Origin: Lepidonotus clava
Taxonomy: Eukaryota; Annelida; Polychaeta; Phyllodocida; Polynoidae
Assembly (NCBI GenBank): GCA_936440205.1
Contig: OW387138.1
Coordinates: forward strand, 55,939,526-56,003,525
Direction of reading: 5' to 3'
DNA length: 64,000 nt
A model generated the notes under the pieces. That model did no database searches, had not been told where the DNA came from, and saw only the letters and a program-made list of their open reading frames with translations. Positions 23,431 to 35,612 of the stretch are shown here, one piece after another. How positions within the stretch are numbered: the first letter of the stretch is position 1; every line of letters begins with the position of its first letter. The position numbers and the translations under genes are program-made.

Positions 23431-24059
23431 GGTGGCAGCAAGTTTTCAAGTGATCTATATAGCCATATGCCACGCCGTATTTATACATGCCGGGCAGGCC
23501 CCCCTGTGGATACATGATCTGGTGAAAGCGATCTTTTATCAATGAGGCAAGACTTTGAACATAAGTTACGTGGTAGACGTGACGGGGTGTGGACGGGGTA
23601 AGAGAGACTTTTACCATAAGTTACGTGCTAGCCGTGACGGGGAGTACATGGGGTATCAGCGACACCCTCACCGCCGCCCCTTGTGAGGCCTGTTACGTGT
23701 CAAGAAGTGTTAAGACTACCCCGCGGGCCGCGTGCCGCGGTAAACCTGTGAGGGACCTGACACAGAAGCTAGTTGACATGCGCCGCCTCAGATGGCCAAC
23801 AGGTGGACGCGGTCATCACAGACGCGTGTCCCGGTGTCAAACGCGACAGAAGTCATTTCAGATGAACCCCCTGTCGATCGGCTCTCTGAAGAAAATAGCG
23901 GCCTATTAGACGTGCTTCGCACTACCCAGTGTAAAAACTTGTGAAGCCCCCGGCTAGAAGAAGTCGTTTTAGTTGTACCTTACCTAGCGTTTAAGTTGTC
24001 GACCGAGGGTTAACTTTTCGCTAAAGACTAGACGAAGCCCTTACAGAACCTGGGGGGTT

Positions 24060-24740
24060 GTGATGTCGTGTGGGGTGGGGGGTATAAGTATGTGCCTGTA
24101 CTATACACTGGTTCAGAACAGCCACTTGATGGCCATGGACATCGAGCGACTGTTAAACGCAAGTCTGCGTCTGCGTCTTGTTCGGGAGGAAAGGCCAGTG
24201 CTGAGACCTAGTCACCTCCAACCCGCGGACCAATCCGACCATCAGTGGCTGCTTCTGTTGTTAGTGATATACCTGGGGTGGAAATTTATCGGTATCTTCT
24301 GGAAATTGGCAGCAGGCTGTCGCTCGTTGGCGCAGGGTCAACGTCGGAGGGCTACAGTGCAGTGCTGTCTGAGAATCTACTGCCGATGGGAAACGCTCCT
24401 ATTTCCACTGGCTCCCATTCCCGCCGAAATGGAAGCCGTAGGAAGTGCTGCCTGCCCACGAATGATCATCCAAAGACCGAGCATCCTGTCCAAGGCCCTG
24501 ACCGTCGCCTGGTCGGGCCCACTCACGGTCCATCTGAATGGCAGCGACGAACCCTTGACGTTGGAACTCCCGCAAGAAGTCAAGATTCCTCGTACGGAGC
24601 GCGTGCGCCTGAACAAATTTTTCAGGCACAGACTTTGTAGAGCGAGCGTTTGCCTGATAAACAACAGGAACAACATGGCCCAAGAACTACTCCCAGCCGA
24701 AAAACTGGGCTGCATGCCTGACGTAGACTCTTGGGTGTGA
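24060..24740 (+). CDS. membrane protein 2 of the giant transposon (copy A)
   Basis: A 226-residue frame, almost identical to its mirror copy at 40981-41661. A TATA-like gtataagta sits inside the first codons, so the true start may be Met24 or Met26 (MAMDIERLL). One transmembrane segment (WLLLLLVIYLGWKFIGIFWK) is followed by a basic juxtamembrane stretch and a C-terminal domain of about 130 residues. No signal peptide or known family is evident. It is transcribed divergently from the coiled-coil gene and towards the envelope gene. Confidence 0.65.
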   Translation: MMSCGVGGISMCLYYTLVQNSHLMAMDIERLLNASLRLRLVREERPVLRPSHLQPADQSDHQWLLLLLVIYLGWKFIGIFWKLAAGCRSLAQGQRRRATVQCCLRIYCRWETLLFPLAPIPAEMEAVGSAACPRMIIQRPSILSKALTVAWSGPLTVHLNGSDEPLTLELPQEVKIPRTERVRLNKFFRHRLCRASVCLINNRNNMAQELLPAEKLGCMPDVDSWV

Positions 24741-25155
24741 TGAACAGTTATATAAAAGTGTACGATATGTTTGAAGTAGATATGGGAAAATTTTAATTGT
24801 GAAATGCATATGTTCACGAAGCTTTCGAGTTACATATGTACATTAGTGTATGGTCAGTAAATACAATTATGGGAAAATAGGCGAAACGTTGACACGTGGA
24901 CATCATAAAACCTTTTCCGCATGCATAACAATAAAACATTTTGATATCATGAACGTGTGTAGTCTTATGTGGCTGTGACTAATTATAAATGGGAATTCAT
25001 GAGGATAATGTGAATGAATTGCAGCTGTACATGTGTGACGAAATTATGAGGGCGAGTATATATTCTAAACAACAAAAATCGAACATGAATGAGAACTGAG
25101 AACTTTTGAGCTGCAATAAAAGGAAGAGTTAATAGCTAATGTATATATAACCAAC

Positions 25156-26832
25156 TCAATTTAAAGTCAAGCGTCTGCATGCGCTTTGAATCCTACGTTG
25201 TCTGAAATACAGAATTGAGATGAAAACAAAAAGTGCTGGTACCATTATAAAAGTAAGTCCAATGTTCAACAGGTAAACAGTACCGTGCACACTGGGGGGG
25301 AGGAATGGTACGTGGGGAAGATGCAAGTCACCACGAAGTTTCTTGTATTCGACCTCATTCAGTCGAATCTCTTTCATGTATGTACGGAGGGAAAGGAAAT
25401 TGTCTTTTGCTCGCTTAAAAATATCCTCTTGGCGGACTCGCATTTGCGGGCTAAGAGGTAAAATTGGGAATGGTTTATCGTACGAAAAATCCGGGTTCAC
25501 AAGTCGGCTAAGTGACAGGTTGAGGTGTTGAAGACTAGCAAGGTTGACGGGGAAAACTGTTCTTAAGGGGCCTGCTGTAGAAGGCAAACAGTTAACACTT
25601 GAGACGCACGATTCACATCCAGGATGGGTTGTTGTTCGGTTGGGGCAGCGCACAACGACCTCATCTATGTGAGAGAACAAATAGGTCCCTGTTGCAATGA
25701 CTTGGATGTTCGACCTTCTGAAATTAGACTGAATGAGTATTTTGAAATCACAATAACGTTTGACAGACTCATGATCACGTAGATAGATAGAAATGAGGCA
25801 CGACGAGGGAGAAAGCCTGCGAAGTGGTAGGTCATAATGACAAAACAGAGAATGGCAATTATCCAGATCTGGGTTGGAGGATACCGTGTATTGTGTTGCG
25901 GACACCAATAAATAAGCCGGTGTGTTCGTGAGGCGAGTATAATGCCCATGGAAGGCTAGAGGGAAGGTGTTCACTTTTAGAACCGTAAACATTTTGTCTA
26001 AGGAAATAACGGGAATCTTCAAAATAGTTTTCAGAACATTTTGCAGTTACACTTCTATACATGTCGCGAGTGTTTGGAATATAAATATTTGAAAGATTGG
26101 ACTTGGAAATGAAAAGGTACCGAATCTTCCTCATATCAGTCTCCGATATCAAAGAGGTACTCAGCCTGTTCTCCGTTAGGTCACGAATAGCCTGTAGCAA
26201 GACATCAAGGGAGTAGTCCAGTTGAAAATCCAGTAGACGCAATTCTTGCAAATCTTGCATCAACCTGACCATCAATTCCCGGTTACTAATGTAAGCCTGG
26301 AGTCCTCGGGACAAATTGTATATGGAGTGAGTGTTCTCGATGATGGCCTGGAGTTGGATTTCCAAAGTGGAGTCAACTAACTTTAGGACTGCATTTATTT
26401 TACCATCTAGGAAGCCCGCTGCTTCCTGGATTTTGCTGATGGAGGTGTTGCCTGGGCCGTCGATTCCAAAATTGATTGCACTTGCCGGAGTCCGTTGCTG
26501 ACCTTCGCTGCTATAGTCTTCCCACTAGATGTTATGTTATTCAACATAAGTTGGATTTTTCGACACTGTTCCATTGAACCGGCTGCCAGGGTAGCGCCGT
26601 GTCTACAATTTAGTGCGGGTGCCTGTTGTGGAGAAGGAGGAAGTGGTAAAATGATATCGACTTCGGTAGTGAAGTACTGATTACCTATGTGGATGGACGG
26701 TTTACTCTCGAATACTACACCATAGTTGGTACGAAAACTGTTTACCGTACTGGTGCATAGACATGGCTTAGCTGAGACAGTGCCCAGGATAAAGAGTTCA
26801 CGAAGGAGGAGTATGGATACGGTTGAAGCCAT
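25156..26832 (-). pseudogene. class I fusion envelope gene (F/Env-like), copy A, broken
   Basis: Fossil copy of the envelope gene at 38703-40565. It shows the same parts: signal peptide, furin-like KSRKQR site, long helical region, Cys-rich C-terminal ectodomain, transmembrane anchor and short tail. It is broken, with about two or three breaks. The N-terminal part is more diverged from copy B than the C-terminal part, which is nearly identical. Confidence 0.85.
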
Positions 26833-28335
26833 GTCTGATGCAGGCTAGAGACCGCTCTAGTCTTTTCTTACTTCATCCCAGTCACGGGAAGGAGTTGACA
26901 GACAGTGGCCACTTGCATCTGGGATTTAAAGGTTTAGACCTCGGTGCATAAACATTGCGTTAATGCCAACAGAAAAGCCGTGCAAAAAGTATAAGCTTAG
27001 GCGTACGCGTGCTAGAAGGCTTTCGTTGGTTAGGGTGTTGGCTTGTTCTAATTGAATTGGAAGGCAGACTTCAAAGTGAATTGTTGGCATGGCATTCCTT
27101 AACTTGTGGAAGAGAAGTGAGAAAGTCTGAAAATGCCATTACTGCCCGATATTTATAGGTTTTATTTGAAGGTGGTTTATATGGAGTTCAGGCCGATTTA
27201 AGACATGCATGGGCTGAAATTAGTCTCAAACCTTAAGGTCGGCTATATATCTAACCAGCTTAGACCCAGTTTAAGGTGAATTATTTAGGGTAGCTATATA
27301 GGCCGGGAGGTACCTTTTATCCATACAGAACATGTTTAAGGAATTTTTCATGACTCTCATCCCTGATGCCTGACTTCAAAAGAAGTTAATTTCAAACACT
27401 TTTGATACTCCATATATGGATGGTAAGGGTAAATGGTTTTCCGGGTGGGAGGGGCGAGGGATGGTAGGGTGAAATAGGCCTGTCAACGATTTAGCTACAT
27501 GTGCTTTGCAGGCGAACGTAGGTTGGGTATGGAAGTGCCCGACCCAGGTTCTCTGGGGCAACTCTGGCCCGTGTTAACTCGATGACTAACCCCTGATAAT
27601 GGCCGGGAGTCCTTCAGATGACACCCAGCGTGAGAGCTGTGTCGCTCTTGAGTCGGTTTGGTGTGACTTATGTGATTACCAAGACTGTGCCCCTGCCCTT
27701 GTCAGATCTCACAGGGGGGTACACATTAGATGGGGTGCTTCCGGGTAATTATGGGTGTTAATGGATTATGGCCGGCCATGATGGACGCTTTGAAACTTTG
27801 CCGCCGTTAGGAATAGACCTGATTTATTATGAAATGTTGTCCACAAGGGAACAGGGGAGCCAGGGATTCCTGCAGAATCGCGAAAATGCTTTTTGTCATG
27901 TTACTTAAAAAGTACATGGAACTTGTTAACTAATTGTCATATTTAACTGAGACAATTATTCAAATGAAGTGTGATGCCCAGTGTCTCCTGTTTATTCAGA
28001 TGCTAAGATCGGAAAACAAGGTTATTTCGAATGTTTGCAAGAAGTATATATAATAAATTTATAATATTCGGAATGTCAGCCGGATCAGTCTCATTACCAT
28101 TATCATGTTTAAAAGTAGTAGCTGAGGAGAGGGCGGGTTCGACCAGTTTTTTTATAATAATTTTCCCATTTTTCTAGGGTCTTTTTGATTTAACAATTTT
28201 TTGAGTACAAATGTTGTAGAGATCTCCTGTAAAAAGCGTAACGTCCCGATCCTGTTTAAAATAAGTTAACAATCAGCCACCTCTCTTGACATGACCATTA
28301 GGGTTCAGAGTAGTCCTATCCTTATCATTAATTTG
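26833..28335. other. upstream region of the envelope gene (copy A), no gene seen
   Basis: No supported gene. The region corresponds to about 37190-38702 in copy B but is clearly more diverged than the core, roughly one difference in ten bases in a stretch I compared by eye (27250-27380). Confidence 0.45.
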
Positions 28336-30905
28336 AGGGAATACTGTTACATACAACGGATGCTTCTTCATAGGGTGCGGGTAAAAAAGGTTACTTTTAA
28401 TTATAGTTAAACATTTGAACGTGATCTAGATGGATGAATTACCATTCACGCAATTCAAGAATACTTAAAAAGAGACAAGACGTACGGATGGACACTTACA
28501 GGATAATGTAACAAATCCAAGTTTTCTGTACATGCATAGTAATGAGATCGTTCTGGGATATAATAGGTTAGGTAGGTATGACACTAAACTTTGGGCTTAC
28601 AAAGCCTAAACAAATCTGCCAAGTAACAACATAGTATGAGACACTAGCTGAATATACATCAGTTACAGTTAATGTTATTGAGTTATCTAAGGTAGTCAAA
28701 TAAGATCAGGGATGAAAGTGGTCCACGGGAAAAAAACTGGAACTTTCCTGGACCAGTCTTATGTACACAGAGTAAGGGTGGTGGGACCCTTGTATTGGTT
28801 TTGATAAATGTTTCATCATTCAGAATTTGACAGTTTATTTGTAATTAGAAGTTTTTAGTTAAACTTTATCTGTTATCTCAAATTCTTCCTAACTAAAGGT
28901 CACCCTATTGTGAAAGATATGTCAGCTATCACCCCTTGCCACTGTAACTTGATACAGGGCTATCTAACCACATAACCACAGCTCCAAACAGCCGCTCCCC
29001 TCCACATTCTTCATTTCCAGTTTTAACTGGAAAAGGGCCTATATGGGCACAGTAGGCTAAAGGCTCCAGTTTTAACTGGAAATCACTGAAGACATAGATG
29101 ACTGAAAGCATTGACTGGAGAGACCAGAGACATTAGATAGGATCAGGAAGGAGAAAAAGGGTTATTTTGCTCATCCCAAAGCTTGTATATTTCACAAGTG
29201 GTGAAATCTGTGCTATTGGAAATTTAGTTCTCTTCAGATCAGTACATTTTATAAGGAAAGGATTTGCCTTAGCTAACTGGAAATCCAGGAAAAACTGGAG
29301 GATTTTCATCCCTGTAAGATGAACTAATCGATATTTATCTCAAGGAAATATAACAGGATGGTTAGGGCATCGCAAGAAGCCAAGGAAACTAAAAAAATTG
29401 CATTTGTTAGCCACTATACCTGGTGTTCAACATCGATGTTCAGTAGTATTCACAATATATTATGTTTAAATAAACATAGGTCAACTCTAGTAAGGCACAA
29501 GATGATTCTACATGAGATTACATTTACATGAGGTAGTAACAATGTAATAACAATGTGAACAGTACGGTATTTACTCTCAACTCAAGGAATCAGTGGACTG
29601 AAACATGTTTATGAGGTTCCTATACTAGTACTGGTCTATAGTAAGGCTCCAGTTCTTGAGTGCACTTGTGCTACAATACCTGTTAAATGATGACCCGTAG
29701 GAGACCGAGTTCATTTTGGGTTATTTTCATCAAACCTCTTAAATTGGTTAAACTAATGAAATCATAAAAAGTACATGATTTCTATAAACTTCTATAAAGT
29801 CAGTCTTTCATGCTATACCATAATTATTTTCTCCTTATTGAAGTACTATATCATAGCTACAGCCAAATAAAGACATGAGGAAATCAAGGAAATCTCAATG
29901 TGACATCTCAAAGTCTCATAACTTTTTTTAATATTCGGGGTAGAAAGAAAATGTTAAAACCACTGAATTGCAGTACCTAAGCTATGTTTAGATTTAACAA
30001 ATGGTAATCAGAGGGTCCATATAAAGTTTTGGAAATGACTAGGAGAACCGGAGGTCTGCAAGATACCAGCAGAGGCTATAAGTTATGTGTTTAAATCACA
30101 AGCTAGTCAACGCTTAAAAGGGGGAATTTACCAGGCCCAGCAGCCACTGTAATGTTCCCAAAAACTTATCCTAGGTTATTCAGACATTAGTTACAGGTAA
30201 TTGTAAGTGAGTAATATAAGAAGAAAAAGTTCTTGCGTGTGGGTGTTTACGAGCATTGGTGGCCCAGGTGGGAAAGTTGCTTAGCCCACTTTTCCAAGAG
30301 TTGGGGACTAGGACGGAAGCCATCAGCTAGCAGCTGGTACCTGTGAGACCAAAAGTGGCTCCGCCCACGTTTGGTACTCCTCAGTTTGTGAACCCATTTT
30401 CCTAGGAACAAGGACGGTAGCCAGTTGCGTTTGTTGATGGCTGTAATCTCCTGATTCAGTTTTATAATGGCAGCGTTAAGAGTTCTCTGGTGTTGTGGGT
30501 CTGTGTCTTGGACGAACGGACAACGGCTCAGGTTACACCCGGTAAAGTCCGCGAACAAGATGTTGGCTGTTGGGAAGTTCCTGTGGAAGGCAATGTCGGC
30601 GTCGTTTAAATGTCCCAGGATATGGTCAACAGCCTGATCGGCAAACTCCCGTGTGAGGTGATACTTCTTGGCAATGTTGTCCCAAAGAAAAATCAAACGG
30701 ACCTCCCATAACTACTACTAGATCGTGAGGGCGGGCGGTTGCATGGATCCACGCTAGTGAAACCAGGTTATTTACCGTTGCATCCGGCAAGTGTGACACG
30801 TCTATCTGCGAGTCCGAAAGGTTCAGCTTGTCCACCTGAGCCTGCAGGCCCATGGCCCTCTCGTCGGCAAAAACCATGATGATCGTCATTGCAAAATAGA
30901 AATTA
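28336..30905 (-). mobile_element. 2.57-kb insertion nested in copy A, carrying an SGNH-like remnant
   Basis: Homology to copy B stops at about 28335 and resumes at about 30906, so this block was gained by A or lost by B. No terminal repeats or clear target duplication are visible. Near its right end on the minus strand is a broken SGNH-hydrolase-like sequence. The rest has no coding capacity. SGNH domains occur in CR1-like LINEs and in some other retroelements, so the family is left open. Confidence 0.5.
30247..30892 (-). pseudogene. SGNH-hydrolase-like remnant
   Basis: The sequence has the layout of the SGNH unit in the LINE at 59532-60158: a VVVMGG block like VLMGGVNN, the segment LNAAIIKLNQEITAINKR, and a terminal ADGFRPSPQ block where the LINE protein has SDGLHPNST. 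It is broken and probably inactive. Confidence 0.55.
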
Positions 30906-30929
30906 AATGAACGAAAAACGTAGGGCACG

Positions 30930-33384
30930 AACAGCTGATGAAGGGGACTCGAAACGGGGTCCGACCGAGTTAGCTGGTACCCAAAGATCCACTGGGTCGA
31001 ATAATACGATGACGTCAGAAACCAGCGAAAGCCGTCTAGAGGTCCTTCCGGTTCGCTGGACCAAATACGTCGAAACTACGTTGCGGAAAACGATCATGGG
31101 CGATGTAAATTGAAGTTGATAAACTTGCCTTTCCACCGAAAGAGACAGATAAGTGACAATTGAGGGCGATCAAAATTAATAACTTGTGGTATTGCTTGTT
31201 TTCCAATTCGGAAAACCCACTAAAACACAACGACCGAAACTACAAAGTGTCTCTTTTTGGTCAACACCTTTCTCGTTGCCCCGATTACACCCACGGTATA
31301 TATATGTCGCAAACTCTATAGTTGATTGGGTCTGGTTGTGCAACCTACGATGTAATGCAATGAACTGAATGGCACAGATGAGTTCGCCAGACCTGGGTGG
31401 TAGGAGCTAATCGAACTTGATGCACTCAATTAGCTCCTACCACTCCAAATTTTTAATTTTTTCGGAAGTTTTATTTGTAATAATGGTGTTAAAATGAAGG
31501 GATGGCCCACGGGCCGGTCCGGGGGGATGCAGGGGCGGACCCAGGAATTTGTAGGGGGTAGGGAGGGGGGGGGGGGAGGGGGGGGGGAGGGGGGGGCAAT
31601 GCATTAATCTACGTGGGAGGGGCCCCTTTTTAAACAACATGATTTAACAGGGGAGGGGGGGAGGGGGGGCATGGCCCGTCAGGCTAATATAGCGCATTTA
31701 TCATTTCTTATGTCGAGAGTTAAATAAGGGTAAAAACTTGAAATCTCACAAAATAATAGTTTTATGTGTAGTCATGGTTATTTAATATTATCATTTTCAG
31801 TGAAGACCATGTGCGCTTTCATGCCTTTCACCCAGTATTTCCAAGAAGTTTAAGAATCTGGTTTAGGCAGCCTGGTTTAACTCCTAAATAATGTGTTTCA
31901 AGAAAATCTGTTTTAAAAATCCTGTATTTCTAACTGTTTTAGTTAAACTGTAACTAAGGACCTTAAAACAAAGTTAAGGTGGAGAGTTCTAGTTGAAATG
32001 GTAAACAATACATTAGGCGAAATACAAATTTAAAAAAGGTTTATGAGGCTATAACTTGTGAATTGTATTAGTTAGACAGGTTTTATTCTGTTTTGGAGTT
32101 CAGTAGCTAGGTTGGGAAAGGTTGGGAAAGACCAAATTATTTTTGCCTTATAATGCTTAAACCAGTCTCACAAGTGAGTTTAAGAAATCTGGTTTAAAAC
32201 AGGCTTAAAACATATTTGCTTTTAGGAAATACGCTCTTAAAACTTTTAGCTACAAGTTTGGTTTAACTAACCCTATTTTTTTTGGGAAATAGGCCTATTG
32301 GGCATTACTTTGATGGGATGGAAAACCATTATTGATATGATATGTGATAAGATTTCTCAAAAATATTACTTTCATTTCATGATAAGGGTTGTACCCAGCA
32401 TCATGGGAAGACAATTGTTTCATTTTTAAGTAATCATAGAGGTTATAAAGTTAAATCACGCTTTATCGCTGTTTTGACGCATTTCATTAATTATTTCATT
32501 AATTATTATGAATTATTTGTGATTTTATATATATATTTTTTCTATATGTAAGGGCTTTTAAAACAAAATGCGCTAATGATATACCAATGTGAGCGATACA
32601 ACCCTGTTTTACCCTAGTTGTGTGGACACTATACTCCTTCTGTGCTTCAGCCTCGTCTATTCTTATTAGGTCAGAAAACTCAGTAGTATCCCGTCACATT
32701 GCATCAGCCCATGTAGGCCAATGGTTGTTTAAAAGGCCCCATCTGGAGTTCCTTATCGGCGAGCCGCGACACTGGCCTGCGCATACAGTCTATGATAATG
32801 GAACAACTTGCTTGTTCGAATCCCGCTAGAGTCGGCTAGGCTGGCCTAGCACACAACGTCCTATATCCCCCAGTGTGACCGTTACACTCGCACACCTTTT
32901 TCATTCCTTTTTTATATGTTATAAAGGGTGGGTTACCCCTGCATCTATAGCATATTTGGTGCATTTTTTGTTACGCTTGGAAACCCATATCAACCTGCGT
33001 TTATAAATTATATGACGTAAATGTGGAAAGGCCGGTGTAGAAAAATAATAGTGTAGCCCTGAAGTTGCCCTTTTTAAAGGTAAATTCGTATTTATATGAA
33101 TAAGAATGAACGGTTGGTTGTTATATCGTGCATGTAAGCTTTGTATGGCGGATTTTATAGGCTCATTTTTGATAGAAAAATGTGAAATAATTTAATAAGA
33201 AATTCCAAACGAAATTTTAAGATTATGGAGCCAAAATGCTTAATCCAATCGTCAGAATAGATATTAGCAAAAAAATAGGAAGTCATGATTGAATTTCAGA
33301 TGAATGACATTTTGTCCCATGTGATAATTGCAAAAAATAGCAAAATAGTGATGATCAAATTAATCGAAGCTATTTCATAAGCAT
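30930..33384. other. distal end region of copy A, no gene seen
   Basis: Corresponds, with many indels, to about 35620-37150 in copy B. Features: a 15-bp-stem hairpin (gtaggagctaat ... attagctcctac, 31400-31441), G-rich tracts (31560-31665), and a tRNA-like B box (gttcgaatcccgc, about 32814). A tRNA-like segment at about 30930-31070 (B box equivalent ggggactcgaaac) is shared with copy B, where it reads gggttcgaatcccc. No coding region is supported. Confidence 0.4.
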
Positions 33385-33969
33385 TCAAGTGTAGATGCGC
33401 GATACAACCCACTTGCGGGATACAACCCACATTCCCCCTATAGACATACAAACTTTGATAAATCTGATGGGGTTCCAGAGACCCATTATTTGGATAATTC
33501 CCTTTATTGGTAGTTTAATTGTGTAAAATTTGAGAAATCTGAGGGGGGGTCCAGACACCATGGGAAACCCCGCCCCCCACCCACCCCACCCGCCCTGAGG
33601 GGGGGGGGGGGGGGTGCCTCGGTACGCCACTGCTGGCCATTAAATTGGTGCCTGAATGGAGGGTAGGTACATTAACACGCCGACAAGGTTGGGCGTGTAA
33701 ACAGAACTATGAGCGGACTGGACTCTTGTGACACAATATAGTTAACACCCCCTGACTTACACTTATATACACGTCAGAAGGGGAAGGGAAACTATGAGGT
33801 AGGCGCAAAAATATTACCTAACACGCCCACTGCTATGGGTTGTATAATGATACTTTGCTTTTTCAGGGTTAATGGTGGAGTAAGACTTACACTCCTTGAT
33901 ACGGTTTAGAGCAAATTGATTCAGACACGGCCAAGTCTACTTACTGTATGAGTTCAAAAATTTCCCGTG
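33385..33969 (-). repeat. right terminal inverted repeat of copy A (about 585 bp)
   Basis: Read on the minus strand from CACGGGAAA, it matches the other three ends but with more substitutions. It includes subterminal sequence (ctcagatttctcaaatttta) that is also present next to the right end of copy B and in the two 325-bp repeats. This shows the ancestral inverted repeat was close to 600 bp. A G run at 33597-33615 interrupts it. Confidence 0.8.
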
Positions 33970-34427
33970 AACCCCTGTTGCAATCTCATTAAGAATACCA
34001 GACATGGGCCTTTATCAGTTTTTCTATTAGTTATATGATATAATGGAACTTTCCTTTTATGTTTGTGTACACAACATACTCTAAGTACCCCTTTAAGGCT
34101 AATTAATTGATTATTAATGACTTAATGAGGTCATTTAGGGTCATTAAGATAGTGTCTCCACCCTCCTAATATCAGGCTGCAGCCTATTGCAGCAGGCTGC
34201 GACCTTTAGTACCCCTGGGTGGTGGCTAGATGCTGTAATGTCACTGACCACTGGCTGCGACCTGCTGTGGTGAATTTTGACGTCTCCCCTAAACAAAGAA
34301 AAAAAAAGAAAAATTTGGTAAGCAAGGTAATGGACCTCTCACCTTAGTAAGAGTGATATGACAGCTGAATAACAGTGAGCAAGGTAGGGGGACACCTAAG
34401 AATGGGTGCCCAGGAAACACACTACGT

Positions 34428-34620
34428 ACTTGCAACGTTGCCTCAAGGTTGTATATTGGTTATTATGTCACAGACGTGCCAGCAACGTTGTCACAACATC
34501 AAAATACAACGTTGCATGGTGACGTGCAGGCAACATAATGATATAACGTTGTGGACACATTGTACATACAACGTTATCTTCAACACGTTGTTACAACGTT
34601 GTGGACACGTTGTACATCTC
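34428..34620. repeat. ACAACGTTGT-type palindromic repeat, left of copy B
   Basis: The self-complementary core caacgttg recurs many times in varied spacing. A similar array lies right of copy B at 56426-56762. Confidence 0.65.
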
Positions 34621-34885
34621 CTTTGTTATCAGTGCTACTAAGAAGGCTTTGTGGGCCAGGTTAATTTGCATTGTTATATGACAGGAAATGGTTACATAAC
34701 CTCCTGACTAAGAACTTGGGCTGGGTCAGCTAAGTCTGACCAGTAGGTCAGTTGATTTAAAGCAGCACTTCTGGAAGGACATGCATTTAAGACAGCTGAG
34801 AGATGTGCATGCAGGACCCGGGCAGGTAGAGGTAAGTCTGTTTGGCTAAAGATTCATTATAATTATATTATGTTCACAATGCATG

Positions 34886-34962
34886 TGATGGGAATCAGGG
34901 CAGAGAAATGACGGGAGTAAGGGCAGGGAAATGATGGGAATAAGGGCAGGGAAATGACGTTA
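34886..34962. repeat. 23-bp minisatellite, three units
   Basis: Three tandem units of gatgggaatcagggcagagaa-type sequence with small changes. Confidence 0.7.
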
Positions 34963-35253
34963 TTCAGCTAGTTAGAAATTTAAGCAAATCTCTCTATCAT
35001 TAAACATTCCCAGTTTTATTCAAATGTTCCTAAAATCACAGGACGATATCTTTGGCCCAGCATCATGGGACGTCCTGAAATCCTGTGTTAGCATATATAT
35101 TTAAAAATGGTTCAGAAAAATGTACAAAATACAGACATCCGGCATTTTGAGTCTTAGCAACATTTGCTCCAATATTTTGTCAAACAAATATACCATGGCC
35201 ATTAATGTGGATTTTGTAACTTAGCATCATAACCACGATGATTGTTTTACATT

Positions 35254-35612
35254 CACGGGAAGAATTTGAACTCATACATTCGACAGGCTCGGGCTTGTCT
35301 GAAACCACTTCCTCTAAAACGTGTCAAGGAGTGTAAGTCTTACTCCACGATTATCCCTGAAAAATCATAGTATCATTATACTACCCATAGCAGTGGGCGT
35401 GTTAGGTAATACTTTTGCGCTCACCTCAAAGTTTCCCTTGCCCTTCTGGCGTGTATATAAGTGTAAGTCAGGGGGTGTTAACTATATTGTGTCACAATAG
35501 TCCCGTCCGCTCATAGTTCTCTTCACACGCCCAACCTTCTCGGCATCTTAACGTACCTACCCTCCATTCAGGCACCAATATAATTGCCAGCAGTGGCGTA
35601 CCCAGTCCCCCC
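35254..35612 (+). repeat. left terminal inverted repeat of copy B
   Basis: Pairs with 55880-56238 at about 98 percent by eye. It contains the palindrome TATTGTGTCACAATA (about 35486-35500) and ggagtgtaagtcttactcc. A TATA-like gtgtatataagtg lies inside and is conserved in all ends. Confidence 0.9.

Larger units (their letters stand above)
6649..33969 (-). mobile_element. giant envelope-bearing CACTA (EnSpm-like) transposon, copy A
   Basis: Copy A runs opposite to copy B. Its outermost ends are CACGGGAAG at 6649 and CCCGTG at 33969, in long inverted repeats. Parts, left to right: PHD-like gene, transposase, membrane protein 1, coiled-coil protein, membrane protein 2, envelope gene. The span is longer than copy B because of extra DNA at 7293-9925 and a nested insertion at about 28340-30905. 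The flanking triplets (ttt on the left, aac on the right) do not match, so the 6649 end may belong to a separate deletion derivative, with the body resuming at about 9926. The copy is broken in several places, roughly three or more. High similarity to copy B across the core implies recent activity. Confidence 0.85.
33970..35253. other. spacer between the two giant transposons
   Basis: This single-copy spacer is the centre of the palindrome. It holds an ACAACGTTGT-rich repeat (34428-34620), a 23-bp minisatellite (34886-34962) and ctgcgacc/ggctgc phrases (34175-34265). No gene is seen. The final att (35251-35253) is the left target duplication of copy B. Confidence 0.6.

Noticed and set aside
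31437-31640. Proline-rich 67-codon frame
   Set aside because: Caused by long G tracts; not conserved as a frame in copy B.
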